Positions 7,051 to 15,800 of a stretch of DNA of 37,002 nt are shown one piece after another (positions within the stretch are counted from its first letter, which is position 1; each line of letters begins with the position of its first letter). The notes beneath the pieces are model-generated. The model was not told the DNA's origin and ran no database searches. It saw only the letters and a list, made by a program, of their open reading frames with translations. The position numbers and the translations under genes were made by a program. The stretch is from Lacticaseibacillus jixianensis (GTDB lineage: Bacteria > Bacillota > Bacilli > Lactobacillales > Lactobacillaceae). The stretch spans positions 1 through 37,002 of the forward strand of contig NZ_RHOJ01000025.1 of assembly GCF_003946485.1 (NCBI RefSeq). Direction: 5' to 3'.

Positions 7051-8700
7051 TTGAATAATAGCAAGGCACTAAACAGCAAAAGCCGGAAGTACGTTATTCT
7101 AGCCCGGCTGGTCAATGGTGAACATTTGAGCTATCAGCGTCTGTCTGATGATTATTTCGTCTCACGAAGTAGCATCGCAAACGACATTGCCTTCATAAAG
7201 CGCCTTTTGGCAAAGGACAATGTTTCTTTGGAGTTTGATAACTCAGGAACATTTATTGGGGGGAATGAGGAAGAAAAACAGAAAATCATAAAGAGAGTTG
7301 TTACCACGATATTTGAGAGCAGCCACAATTCTAGTGTGTTGGCGTTATTTGTCAATCCGATTCTAATTACTCAGATTCATACGACTCTGGTAGGAAAAGT
7401 CCATGACTTGGGCCTTGAAGTACCAGAAAATTATCTTAACGACATAATTGTTTCTACCACAGTTCTGGTTAGCCGTGGGCGAGAGGGCAAACATGTCACT
7501 CCAATCAATGCATCTGCATTAAGCCGATTGTTGCAGAATTTAGATAAATACCCTGTCGTTTACGAATTACTGGAGTCTGTCGAAGAATACGGAATATACC
7601 ACTTCTCACAAGATGAGCTCAGATATTTGTCCTACGTTGTCTTAGGTAGTGGTCTGAGATTTTTTATGCAGGATGGAACTATTCCGGCTTCCTTTGAGAA
7701 GAAAATACACACGTTAATCGAGGTTGTTAGCGAAAGAATCAACTTAGATCTAACCAAAGACACTCGGCTGGAAGATGACCTAACACTGCATCTCTATCAG
7801 ATGGTGTTACGTTTACAAGCTGACACCCCTGTAATTAATCCTTTACTCTCAGATATTAAGAAGAACTATCCCGGCTTGTTTGGGATTGTATGGTACGCGT
7901 TGGTTGACTTTGCCACAGAGAATCATCTGACAATCTCTGATGACGAGATTTCCTTCGTAACAATCCACTTTCAGGCTGCAATCGAGCGAAGTAAGAAGCG
8001 CAGAAGGATTTTGTTTGTTTGCCTTAACGGTATCGGTACCAGCGCTTTGCTTTCTGCACAAATGCGTCAGATACTCCCCGACGTGTCATTAATTCAAATT
8101 GTTTCTAGAGACGCGCTTTCGAAGCAGGATCTGTCGGATGTCGCATTAATAATCTCAACCATTCCGTTACCAAAGCAGCCCATCCCGGTCGCAAAGATAT
8201 CTCCGATGCTTACGGCTGACGACATGAAGCAAATCATGAATAAATATATCGACGTTGTGATGCAGAAGCCATCAGCCTCATCACTCAAGAATCCGTCTGT
8301 AACCAATGTTCTAAATACCATCCAAGGAGATGTGTATTTTGCTACCGTCGAGAGTCAGGAAGACGCAGTAAATTATCTACTCTCCACGGCGACTTGGCCA
8401 ACGGAGGAAATTCGTGACGAGTATAAGAAGTCTGTACTTCAACGCGAAGAGCTTCAGACAACGTATTTAGGAAATGGGTTTGCAATTCCTCACGGCGATC
8501 CTAGCCTGTTAGAGGCTAGTCATGTGTCGGTGCTTTTCCCTGAGAAACCAATCAAATGGGGAAAGAACAAGGCCGATGTAATCATCATGCTAATGGTCTC
8601 TAAAAACGACAAACATAGTATGGAGCCAATTATGGACTTGATAATGCAAGGCATTAACAACAAAGATTGGTTCATTTCCAAAATGACGGAGGTTGGGTAG
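7051..8700 (+). CDS. PRD-domain PTS-linked transcriptional regulator (BglG/MtlR type)
   Basis: From TTG 7051, chosen because AAGGTGA lies 4-10 bases upstream and because the longer frame from 6928 has an N-terminus unlike the family, the protein is 549 residues. Order of domains: N-terminal helix-turn-helix (about 8-55, with YFVSRSSIANDI), two PTS regulation domains (about 95-310), an EIIB-like domain (ILFVCLNGIGTS, Cys324) and a fructose/mannitol-type EIIA domain (AIPHGD, His481). Such regulators are activated or inhibited by phosphorylation through HPr and the cognate EII, so they report sugar flux. The stop codon directly abuts the ATG of the EIIA gene, so regulator and transporter form one operon, which it very likely controls. 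Confidence 0.9.
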   Translation: MNNSKALNSKSRKYVILARLVNGEHLSYQRLSDDYFVSRSSIANDIAFIKRLLAKDNVSLEFDNSGTFIGGNEEEKQKIIKRVVTTIFESSHNSSVLALFVNPILITQIHTTLVGKVHDLGLEVPENYLNDIIVSTTVLVSRGREGKHVTPINASALSRLLQNLDKYPVVYELLESVEEYGIYHFSQDELRYLSYVVLGSGLRFFMQDGTIPASFEKKIHTLIEVVSERINLDLTKDTRLEDDLTLHLYQMVLRLQADTPVINPLLSDIKKNYPGLFGIVWYALVDFATENHLTISDDEISFVTIHFQAAIERSKKRRRILFVCLNGIGTSALLSAQMRQILPDVSLIQIVSRDALSKQDLSDVALIISTIPLPKQPIPVAKISPMLTADDMKQIMNKYIDVVMQKPSASSLKNPSVTNVLNTIQGDVYFATVESQEDAVNYLLSTATWPTEEIRDEYKKSVLQREELQTTYLGNGFAIPHGDPSLLEASHVSVLFPEKPIKWGKNKADVIIMLMVSKNDKHSMEPIMDLIMQGINNKDWFISKMTEVG

Positions 8701-9138
8701 ATGAAAGGCACAAGTTTAATAGCGAAAGATGATATTCAGGTCGTCGACAGTGTGACTGATTGGAAAAACGCAGTTAGGTTGGCCAGTAAGCCGCTTCTCA
8801 AAGACCACACAATAACTAAAGAGTATGTGGACAACATGATTCAAAGCGTTGAAGACAATGGCCCATACATGGTCATAGCAGATTACTTTGCATTAATGCA
8901 TGCACGTCCTGGAGAGGGTGTTAATAACTTGGGGATGAGCTTGCTAACAACTAAGCGGGCTTTTGATCTCGAAGGTAAGCCGGTAAAAATTGTGCTTGTC
9001 TTAGCAGCTACTGATAATAAGAGCCACTTGGCTAGCCTTCAAAAGGTGATGTCAGTATTTATGGACGATGCAGCTTACCAGACTGTATTGAATGGATCAC
9101 GAGAAGAAATTGTTAACCTATTCGAAGGATTGGAGTAA
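8701..9138 (+). CDS. PTS EIIA component, ascorbate (UlaC/SgaA) type
   Basis: The 145-residue cytoplasmic phosphocarrier has the EIIA-2 fold and the motif FALMHARPGEGV with the phospho-accepting His67, typical of the L-ascorbate/galactitol-like group. It takes phosphate from HPr-His-P and passes it to the EIIB encoded next. ATG 8701 starts directly after the regulator's TAG with no spacing, so translation is probably coupled. The EIIA of this module is thus separate from the EIIA-like domain at the end of the regulator. The transported sugar is not evident from sequence. Confidence 0.88.
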   Translation: MKGTSLIAKDDIQVVDSVTDWKNAVRLASKPLLKDHTITKEYVDNMIQSVEDNGPYMVIADYFALMHARPGEGVNNLGMSLLTTKRAFDLEGKPVKIVLVLAATDNKSHLASLQKVMSVFMDDAAYQTVLNGSREEIVNLFEGLE

Positions 9139-9143
9139 CTATT

Positions 9144-9425
9144 ATGAAATTTCTAGCTGTATGTGGCTTTGGTGTAGGTAGTTCAATGGTTCTTAAGATG
9201 ACTTTAGATAAAGTGGTCGCTCAACTTGGCATCGATGCCACGGTGGAAAACACAGATATTGCGACCGCCAAAGCGACAAAGGCGGATGCATACTTCACTA
9301 GCGCTGAGCTAGTGAAGGACTTGAAGCAGTCGACAGATAACCCTGTATATCCTATTAAGCGGTACATGAATAAGGACGAAGTAGAAGCTGCTGTAAAGAA
9401 GTATCTCGCAACTAAGGAGGATTAA
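9144..9425 (+). CDS. PTS EIIB component, ascorbate (UlaB/SgaB) type
   Basis: The 93-residue protein begins MKFLAVCGFGVGSS, in which Cys7 in the P-loop is the phosphorylated residue of the lactose/ascorbate EIIB superfamily. Length and motif fit UlaB. It transfers phosphate from the EIIA encoded just before it to the sugar carried by the EIIC encoded just after. It starts 5 bases after the EIIA stop and ends 5 bases before the EIIC start, so the three are one translational unit. Confidence 0.88.
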   Translation: MKFLAVCGFGVGSSMVLKMTLDKVVAQLGIDATVENTDIATAKATKADAYFTSAELVKDLKQSTDNPVYPIKRYMNKDEVEAAVKKYLATKED

Positions 9426-9430
9426 TACTC

Positions 9431-10696
9431 ATGGGTATTTTAAACTTCATATCGAATAATATTTTGCAGGACCCGCCTATTCTTATCGGTATTATTGCCA
9501 TGATTGGGCTTATTGTCCAGAAAAAAGGTATTGGTGAAATAATCAAGGGTAGTTTCTCTGCCGCTTTCGGTATGGTTATCCTGACGGAAGGTGTCAACAT
9601 GATGACCGCTGTCGTTGGGGCCATCAATACGGCGGTGCAAACCAAGATGGGCGTGGCGGTATCGAAGGGGCTCTCAGATGCCACGTTTACGGCACAGTAC
9701 GGTGGTGCTGTCGGTATGGCAATGTTCCTTGCTTTGATCGTTCATATTCTCATTGCACGGTTCACCCCAATTAAGTCTATTTTCTTAACCGGGCACATGC
9801 TCTGGTGGGTTCCATTCGTAATCGTTGCTGGCGGTGTTGAAGGTGGCCTCCGCGGGCCTGTTTTGATCATCGTTAGTGGGGTTTTAGCAGCTTTGTACTT
9901 CTCCTTAGCACCTTGGGTAATGCGGAAGTATGTGTGGGCTGCTACTGGCGACGATTCGTTCTTAATTGGTCACCCCACAACGATTCTCTCTCTAATTTCT
10001 GGTTGGGTGGCAAAACGCGTGGGTAATAAAGCCCACTCAACTGAAGACATTAAAGTGCCTGAGGGACTCTCTTTCTTCAGTGAAATCTCCATCAGTGGCG
10101 GCCTTGTCATGTTCGCGGTTGACATTGTCGTTGGGCTCATTGCTCCTGCACTTGTCCCAAAGGGCGGCAACCTATTTATGGTCGCGCTTAATGCCGGCCT
10201 GAACTTCGGTGGTGGTCTACTCATTCTGCTCTATGGTGTCCGTCTATTGGTTAACCAGATTATTCCTGCCTTTCAGGGTATCTCTGAAAAGCTGGTTCCT
10301 GGTGCCAAGCCGGCCTTTGATGTTCCAATCCTGTTCAACTACAAACCAAACGCGGTCATTATCGGTTTCATGTCAGCGTTTATTACTTCAACTTTACTCG
10401 TGTTGATTGCTAACACGACTAATGTCTTCGGTATTGTTATCGTACCGCTTGTTATCACTAGTTTCTTCGAATGCGGTGGTGCCGCGATCGTTGGTGAAGG
10501 ACAAGGTGGTATTCGTGGCGCGATCGTAGGCACAGCGGTTGCCTCTGTTGCAATGGTAGCCTTGGTTGGTGTTTCAGCCGTATTGATGGGTGGTACCATC
10601 CGCAACTGGATTCTTATCTTCGGTGGTAATGATCTGTCACTGTGGTCTATCATCGCTAAATACTTCGGTCAGTTACTTCACATGATTGGTTTGTAA
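9431..10696 (+). CDS. PTS EIIC permease, SgaT/UlaA family
   Basis: The 421-residue integral membrane protein has about ten or more hydrophobic segments and family-typical stretches such as GFGMVILTEGVNMM-like (near residue 45), TGHMLWWVPFV and FFECGGAAIVGEGQGG. UlaA-family permeases carry L-ascorbate in enterobacteria, but many Firmicute members serve unknown sugars or polyols. AAGGAGG overlaps the EIIB stop codon. Known ascorbate enzymes (UlaD, UlaE, UlaF, UlaG) are not encoded nearby; instead a SIS-domain protein and a HAD phosphatase follow. Vitamin C is therefore unlikely to be the substrate. Confidence 0.9.
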   Translation: MGILNFISNNILQDPPILIGIIAMIGLIVQKKGIGEIIKGSFSAAFGMVILTEGVNMMTAVVGAINTAVQTKMGVAVSKGLSDATFTAQYGGAVGMAMFLALIVHILIARFTPIKSIFLTGHMLWWVPFVIVAGGVEGGLRGPVLIIVSGVLAALYFSLAPWVMRKYVWAATGDDSFLIGHPTTILSLISGWVAKRVGNKAHSTEDIKVPEGLSFFSEISISGGLVMFAVDIVVGLIAPALVPKGGNLFMVALNAGLNFGGGLLILLYGVRLLVNQIIPAFQGISEKLVPGAKPAFDVPILFNYKPNAVIIGFMSAFITSTLLVLIANTTNVFGIVIVPLVITSFFECGGAAIVGEGQGGIRGAIVGTAVASVAMVALVGVSAVLMGGTIRNWILIFGGNDLSLWSIIAKYFGQLLHMIGL

Positions 10697-10711
10697 TAGG
10701 AGGCAATTCTC

Positions 10712-11446
10712 TTGTATGAATATATGAGCAAGATTCAGTCTCTGCTGAAAATTGTTTGCGAACAGGATAGAGCAGAAATTGATGAGGCAATAGATTTGCT
10801 TGCGGACGCCAATCTAAACAAACACTCAGTCTATGTTTTTGGAGCTAGTCATGCAGGTATCCTAGCTCAAGAGATGTACTACCGTGCGGGTGGTATGATC
10901 ACAATCAATGCAATCTTTGGACGTGAGGTCATGCTAGACAGGTCTCCTATTACATTTACTAGCGATATGGAACGTCTTGTTGGATATGGGACTGCCTTGG
11001 CTAAGACGGTGGACTTTAAGAAGGACGATGTATTGATTCTTCACTCAGTCTCAGGTAGGAATCCGGTGATTATCGATTTGGCATTAGCTGCGAAAAAGCT
11101 TGGAGTCAAGATAATTGGACTGACGAATGTTTCATACTCAAAGACTGTTACAAGTCGACACCCTTCAGGTAAGCGCCTGTTTGAATTATCGGATATCGTA
11201 CTTGATAATCATGGTGACGTGGGTGATGCGGCAGTCCAGCTGACTGGCGCTCCTCAGAAGGTTGGGCCAACGTCTACCGTCATAGGTGCAGCAATTTTGA
11301 ATACGATAGTCACTGAAAGCAGCCAACGTATTGTTGATAAGACAGGTGAGGCTCCAGTGTTTTATTCAGCTAATCTGGATGATGGGGATGCAAAAAATGC
11401 TCGCCTTGTTGAGGAATACAAAGATATGATCCATTACAAGTTTTAG
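10712..11446 (+). CDS. SIS-domain sugar-phosphate protein (UPF0309-like)
   Basis: The 244-residue cytoplasmic protein has a SIS (sugar isomerase) domain with the strand VYVFGASHAGILAQEM, an LILHSVSGRNPVIIDLA block typical of phosphosugar binding, and the C-terminal PTSTVIGAAILNTI. It is closest in pattern to the UPF0309 group, related to MurQ etherases and phosphosugar isomerases. It starts at TTG 10712, supported by AGGAGG 8 bases upstream (10698-10703), 15 bases after the EIIC stop, and is followed by a terminator, so it is the last gene of the operon. It probably isomerises or cleaves the phosphorylated sugar delivered by the PTS. The exact reaction is unknown. Confidence 0.82.
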   Translation: MYEYMSKIQSLLKIVCEQDRAEIDEAIDLLADANLNKHSVYVFGASHAGILAQEMYYRAGGMITINAIFGREVMLDRSPITFTSDMERLVGYGTALAKTVDFKKDDVLILHSVSGRNPVIIDLALAAKKLGVKIIGLTNVSYSKTVTSRHPSGKRLFELSDIVLDNHGDVGDAAVQLTGAPQKVGPTSTVIGAAILNTIVTESSQRIVDKTGEAPVFYSANLDDGDAKNARLVEEYKDMIHYKF

Positions 11447-11480
11447 GTATCCATCAACAAACTGCAGTAAGTGCTAATCT

Positions 11481-11516
11481 AGCGTCTCAAAAACATCTGT
11501 CTTTGAGACGCTTTTT
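11481..11516 (+). terminator. rho-independent terminator of the ascorbate-type PTS operon
   Basis: AGCGTCTCAAA (11481-11491) pairs perfectly with TTTGAGACGCT (11502-11512) around a 10-base loop, followed by a T-run to 11516. It separates the SIS gene from the HAD gene, which then needs its own promoter or read-through. Confidence 0.9.
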
Positions 11517-11561
11517 GTTTTGTTATGCAACTTTTTCTCTTCTCCAAGAGGTGACGATGCT

Positions 11562-12221
11562 ATGGATGAAAAAATTGAAGCTGTCATATTTGATATGGAT
11601 GGTGTACTCGTCAACAGTGAGCCGGTTTATTTTGCTCGCCTGATGGATTTCTTAAAGGAAGAAGGCATTGATCCTAAGCTAAAGAATAAAGATACCTTTA
11701 TTGGTGCTTCAAATAAGCAAATTTGGGAGAGGTTGTACCAAAGCCCCTCAGAGCGCCGTGAATCTTTCAAGAGATTCGTCGGATTTGAGAAAAAGCATCC
11801 AGTCGACTATAGACCTCTTCTTTATAAAGGGGTGACGCAGTTGCTGGAGTATCTTCGAGACAACGGTATTCAGCTTGCTTTAGCTTCGGCAGGACAACTG
11901 ACCGGTATTGAGGAAATGCTAGACAGCTGTAACCTGAGACAATATTTTAACGTCGTGCTGAGTGGTGAACATATGCGTAACAATAAACCTTCTCCTGACA
12001 TATATTTGGAAGCCATGCGGAGGCTCTCTGTTGATGCAAGCAATACGCTTGTTATCGAGGATAGTGATAATGGTATATCTGCTGCTAATAACGCGAGCGT
12101 TGAAGTGTGGGCCGTTAACTACAAGGAGAAAGGGTCTGAACGATCAGCAGCCGATAAGCAGTTTGCAACTATCGAAGATCTGTATCAGCATATGCGCGAC
12201 AACGGACGTGTTGGGCATTAG
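11562..12221 (+). CDS. HAD-superfamily phosphatase / beta-phosphoglucomutase-like
   Basis: The 219-residue protein is a HAD subfamily IA enzyme with motif I FDMDGVLVNSE (nucleophile Asp11, acid/base Asp13), motif II ALASAG, motif III Lys in NNKPSPDIYLEA and motif IV VIEDSDNGISAA. Its length matches beta-phosphoglucomutase (about 220 residues), but the motif I flank is also common in plain sugar-phosphate phosphatases, so mutase versus phosphatase cannot be settled. ATG 11562 is chosen over 11520 because AAGAGGTG lies 8 bases upstream and the extension overlaps the preceding terminator T-run. It follows the PTS/SIS operon and has the same AT-rich composition, so it probably acts on the same sugar phosphate. 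Confidence 0.83.
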   Translation: MDEKIEAVIFDMDGVLVNSEPVYFARLMDFLKEEGIDPKLKNKDTFIGASNKQIWERLYQSPSERRESFKRFVGFEKKHPVDYRPLLYKGVTQLLEYLRDNGIQLALASAGQLTGIEEMLDSCNLRQYFNVVLSGEHMRNNKPSPDIYLEAMRRLSVDASNTLVIEDSDNGISAANNASVEVWAVNYKEKGSERSAADKQFATIEDLYQHMRDNGRVGH

Positions 12222-12522
12222 CATTATTGAGCTTTCTCAACGCATGGAAATATTCTGCAAGTGTTTAAAGAGTGTGCCTCTCTCTGAGGCCTGGTCGGGT
12301 TAGGAAACTATTTATAGATGTCCCTATGTGCTCTGCCGATTGTGATTACTAAATAGTGGTCCGGACGTGGCTTCCTTCGCTGGTTTGATTATCTCAGTAG
12401 AATGTCAGCGCTAGCAACATCGGAGGTGAACGAATCGGATACAAGAATAAGGCGGTCTTATAGGTTATCACAACGGCTATCAAGAGTAACGGCAATCCTG
12501 ACGTAGGCTATTGAGTGACAGT

Positions 12523-12581
12523 AAAGGACCCGACTTCATCGTACTGATTCTCAATCAGTGCGGTGAAGCTAGGTCCTTTTG
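12523..12581 (+). repeat. 59-bp hairpin repeat, copy B
   Basis: Second copy of the element at 6680-6738, in direct orientation, 53 of 59 bases identical. Its two 27-base arms still pair with five mismatches around the same CTC loop and end in CCTTTTG. It is 300 bases past the nearest upstream stop codon, too far to be an ordinary terminator of that gene. Confidence 0.82.
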
Positions 12582-12671
12582 ATATGGGTGGGTTCAGGTT
12601 TTCGCCACGATTCGCGAGTGGCTCGGGAACAATGGTGCGAACCGATCCGCCTGACTGCCGCCAGACAACAA

Positions 12672-12704
12672 AGAGCACCCAGACCATTACGGTCCGAGTG
12701 CTCT
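12672..12704 (-). terminator. probable terminator of the prtP-like gene
   Basis: AGAGCAC (12672-12678) pairs with GTGCTCT (12698-12704), with a partly paired inner GACC/GGTC segment. On the minus strand it is followed by TTGTTGT. It lies 114 bases past the proteinase stop codon. Confidence 0.6.
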
Positions 12705-12817
12705 CATCATCTTTCAACTCACCTTCACGAGGCGCCGAAAGTATTCAGGTTCCATCGTGCGATACTGTCAGTCTGGAACAGCTTACCGTGGCGGCTTCAC
12801 TTGGGTTTTGTTGCAGC

Positions 12818-15800
12818 CTAGTCCTGCTTGCGGCGGAGGCCCATCAGGGTCAGGAGCCCAGTGATCATGGCTGCGCCTAGGGCAACGATACCGGCCGGCT
12901 GAACGTTACCAGTCTTCGGCAGTGCCTTGTCCTTGGCGTCCTTGGCCTTGTCAGCGGTTTGCTTGCCGTCGGCCTTGGTGTCAGCCGTTGCGCCTTGGTC
13001 AGGGGTCTGCTGAGCACCAGTATCGGTGTCTGCATCGTCCTGATCGCTTTGACCAGCGTCATCAGCCTTGGTGTTGTCATAGAAGGCATCGGCGGCGACT
13101 GAGACAGCGTCACCGGTGGCGTCCTTGAACTGCGCGGGCTTGGTGTTGTCGTAGAAGGCATCTTGGGCCACTGAGACAGGGTCAGCCGATTGGGTCTTGA
13201 CCTGCGGATCAGTGGTTGGTGCTTGGCCCTTCTGGGTGTTGTCGTAGAAGTCGTCCTTGGCAACGGCGACTGGTGCGGCGGACTGGGTCTTCACTTGCGG
13301 ATCAGACGTGGTCTCTTCGCCCTTCTGGGTGTTGTCGTAGTAGGCTTCCTTCGTCGTTGAGGCGGCTTCCGCACTTGCGGTCTTGACCTGAGGATCCGAG
13401 GTCGTGTCCTGTGGCTTGGCTGCGGCCTTGATGGCGGCGCTGACGTTGCTCAGTTCGGCGAGTTCGTCGACCTTGGCGTCAGGGTCGGTTGCGGCCTTGC
13501 CGAGGTTGTGCGCGTTGTCGAGGTCGCCGTAGAAGGTGCGGCCGGTGGCAGCGTCGTCGGCATTGCCGATGGCGGCCGGAGTGGCATCCTTGATGCTCTC
13601 CGTCAGGGTGTCCAGCGCGGCGTCGAGCAGCTGGTTCAGCTGGGTCTTGGCCTGCTCTGGGGTGATGGTGCCAGCTTCGGTGTCCTTGGCGAGCGCGGCG
13701 ATGGCGTCCACGAAGGTGCGCGTCTCGTACTTGTCGCCATCCAGGCCGCTGGCAGTCAGCTGGGCCTTGGCGGCAGCGATGTCATCGAGCACGGCCTGCT
13801 TGGCGGCAGCGGGGTCACCGGTGGTCGTCTTGGCTGGCTTTTCAACCAAGCCGTCGATGGCCTTCTGGAGCGCATCCGTGGCGTCTTGCACCTGCTTGAG
13901 GGTCGCGGTCTTATCGTTCAAGACCAGCTGGGCCTGCTTGCGGGCGGCGGCCAGTACGGCAGCCGTTTCGTGCGTGTACTTGCCGGAAGCGCCGAGGGTG
14001 CGGGCCTGTGTCAGCTTGGCCTTCAAAGCGGCCTTGGCCGCCTTGATCGCCGCGGCGTCTGCTTTTGTGGTGTCGGTGGTGCCAGCTGGCGTGCCGGTCG
14101 TCGTGGTCGTGCCTTGCGGGGTGTAGTTGACCGTGATCACTTCTTCGGCGTAGTTGTTCTGCAGGTCGAGCATTTCAACGTCAAAGACGTTCTTGCCCGG
14201 CTTGAGGTTCTCGGTGAAGGAGAACTTCTTGTTCAGCGGCTTCGGGTTGTTCATGTCGGAGTCGACCGGCGCGGTGCCAACGTTGCTGCCGTTGATGTAC
14301 AGGTCGTAGTAGGAGTAGTTGTCGGTCATGGTGCCGCTGATGGTGAACTGCGGATCGGACGTGTTGATCACGTCGTTCTCGCCGTCGCCGTCAGTGTCTT
14401 TGGCCTGGTCGATAGTCAAGGTCGGGCCAACGCCGTCCACGTAGAAGCTTAGGCGCTCCTGCACGATCTTATCTTGCGTGGAGTCGCCGATCAGGATCGG
14501 GAACACGGCGGATTCAGCATTGCCGACGTGCAGGGTGATGGTGAAGTTGTTATCACTATCTGGGTGCACGACCTGGTCGCCGATGGTCAACGTCGTCGTG
14601 GCGCGCTTGACCTTCCCGGTGAGGGTGAAGTCGCCGGTCTTCGGGTCGTAGCCCTTGCTTGCCAGGTTGACGTAGTTGGTGCCGAACTTGATGCCGTTAG
14701 CGAAGGTGACGTCCGCGGCCGACGGGTTGATCTGCCCCTGGTTCGAGGAATCAACGGCCTGGTCAACGGTGCTCGTGTTGCCGTCTTCGTCGGTGGCGGT
14801 GAGCGTCAGGTTATTCGTCCCGGCAGTCACTGGCACGTCGGCAGAGAAGCTGCCGTCTGCGGCGATCGTGGCGTCCACTGGCGCGGCGGCCGTGTCGCTG
14901 GTGATCTGCAGGGACTTGGTGTCGGCGCTGACCGTGCCGGTGACCTTGACGCTGTCTTCAGACGTGCCGGCTTCCTTGGCGGTCTTGTCCGTCTTGCCAT
15001 CGAAGGTCTGGGTGCCGTCGACTGCGACGGTGTTGATGGTCGGCGCTGCCATGCGGACGTTGATCTGCTTTTCGTAAGCGACGGTGGACTTGGTGGCATC
15101 CGTGTAGATGCGAACCGTCGTGCTGTAGTCGCCGTCTTCCAGCGGCAGGGCGCCGCCGAAGCTGTCGTCGCCGGTGCTGTACTGCAGCTGGCCGTCGACT
15201 TCTTCGCCCTTGGCGTTGGTGTACGTGAAGACCGGCTTGGCCGGGTAGGTGCCGGTAAACTCGAACTGCGGCTTGCCGTTTGCGTCGGCTGAGACGTCAG
15301 GAGTGGTGCTGGAAATGGTGTCAGGGAAGGCGTCATCTAACAGCACGAGGCCGAAGTTGGTCTCGCCTGGCTTGTTGACTTCGGCGGAATCGGTGATGGC
15401 GTTGGACGCGTTGTCAAAGACCGCGGCGCTCACGGCGTTGTGGCCGGCGGCAAGGGTCTTGGCCTGCTCGTCAGACAGCGGGACCAAGAGCTTGGTGAAG
15501 CCATCGGCGGTCGTTCCGTCGGCAATGTAGTTCTCACTGTCTTGGATGCCGTTGATGGCGGTGTTGACGCCCTTGCTGAGGCCGGAGAAGTCATCCTTGG
15601 CTTCGGCGGTCATGAAGTAGGACTCGCTGCCGTCCTTGTTGGTCTTCTTGGTCAGACCCAGGTTGCGCAGCTCAGGCTTCTTGGAATCGACCTTGACCTT
15701 GATGTCGTAAGACTGGGTCTTGTCGGTGCCGTCGATGGTCCCGGTGACGCGGTAGGTGTAAGTCCCATCCTTGACGGGGGTCGCCTTGCCGGTGCTCTGG

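Larger units (their letters stand above)
12222..12817. other. gene-free region between the PTS island and prtP
   Basis: These 596 bases hold hairpin repeat copy B (12523-12581) and the minus-strand terminator of the proteinase gene (12672-12704). Short open frames on both strands have no ribosome site and no recognisable protein. Nothing else was seen in 12222-12520. Confidence 0.6.
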
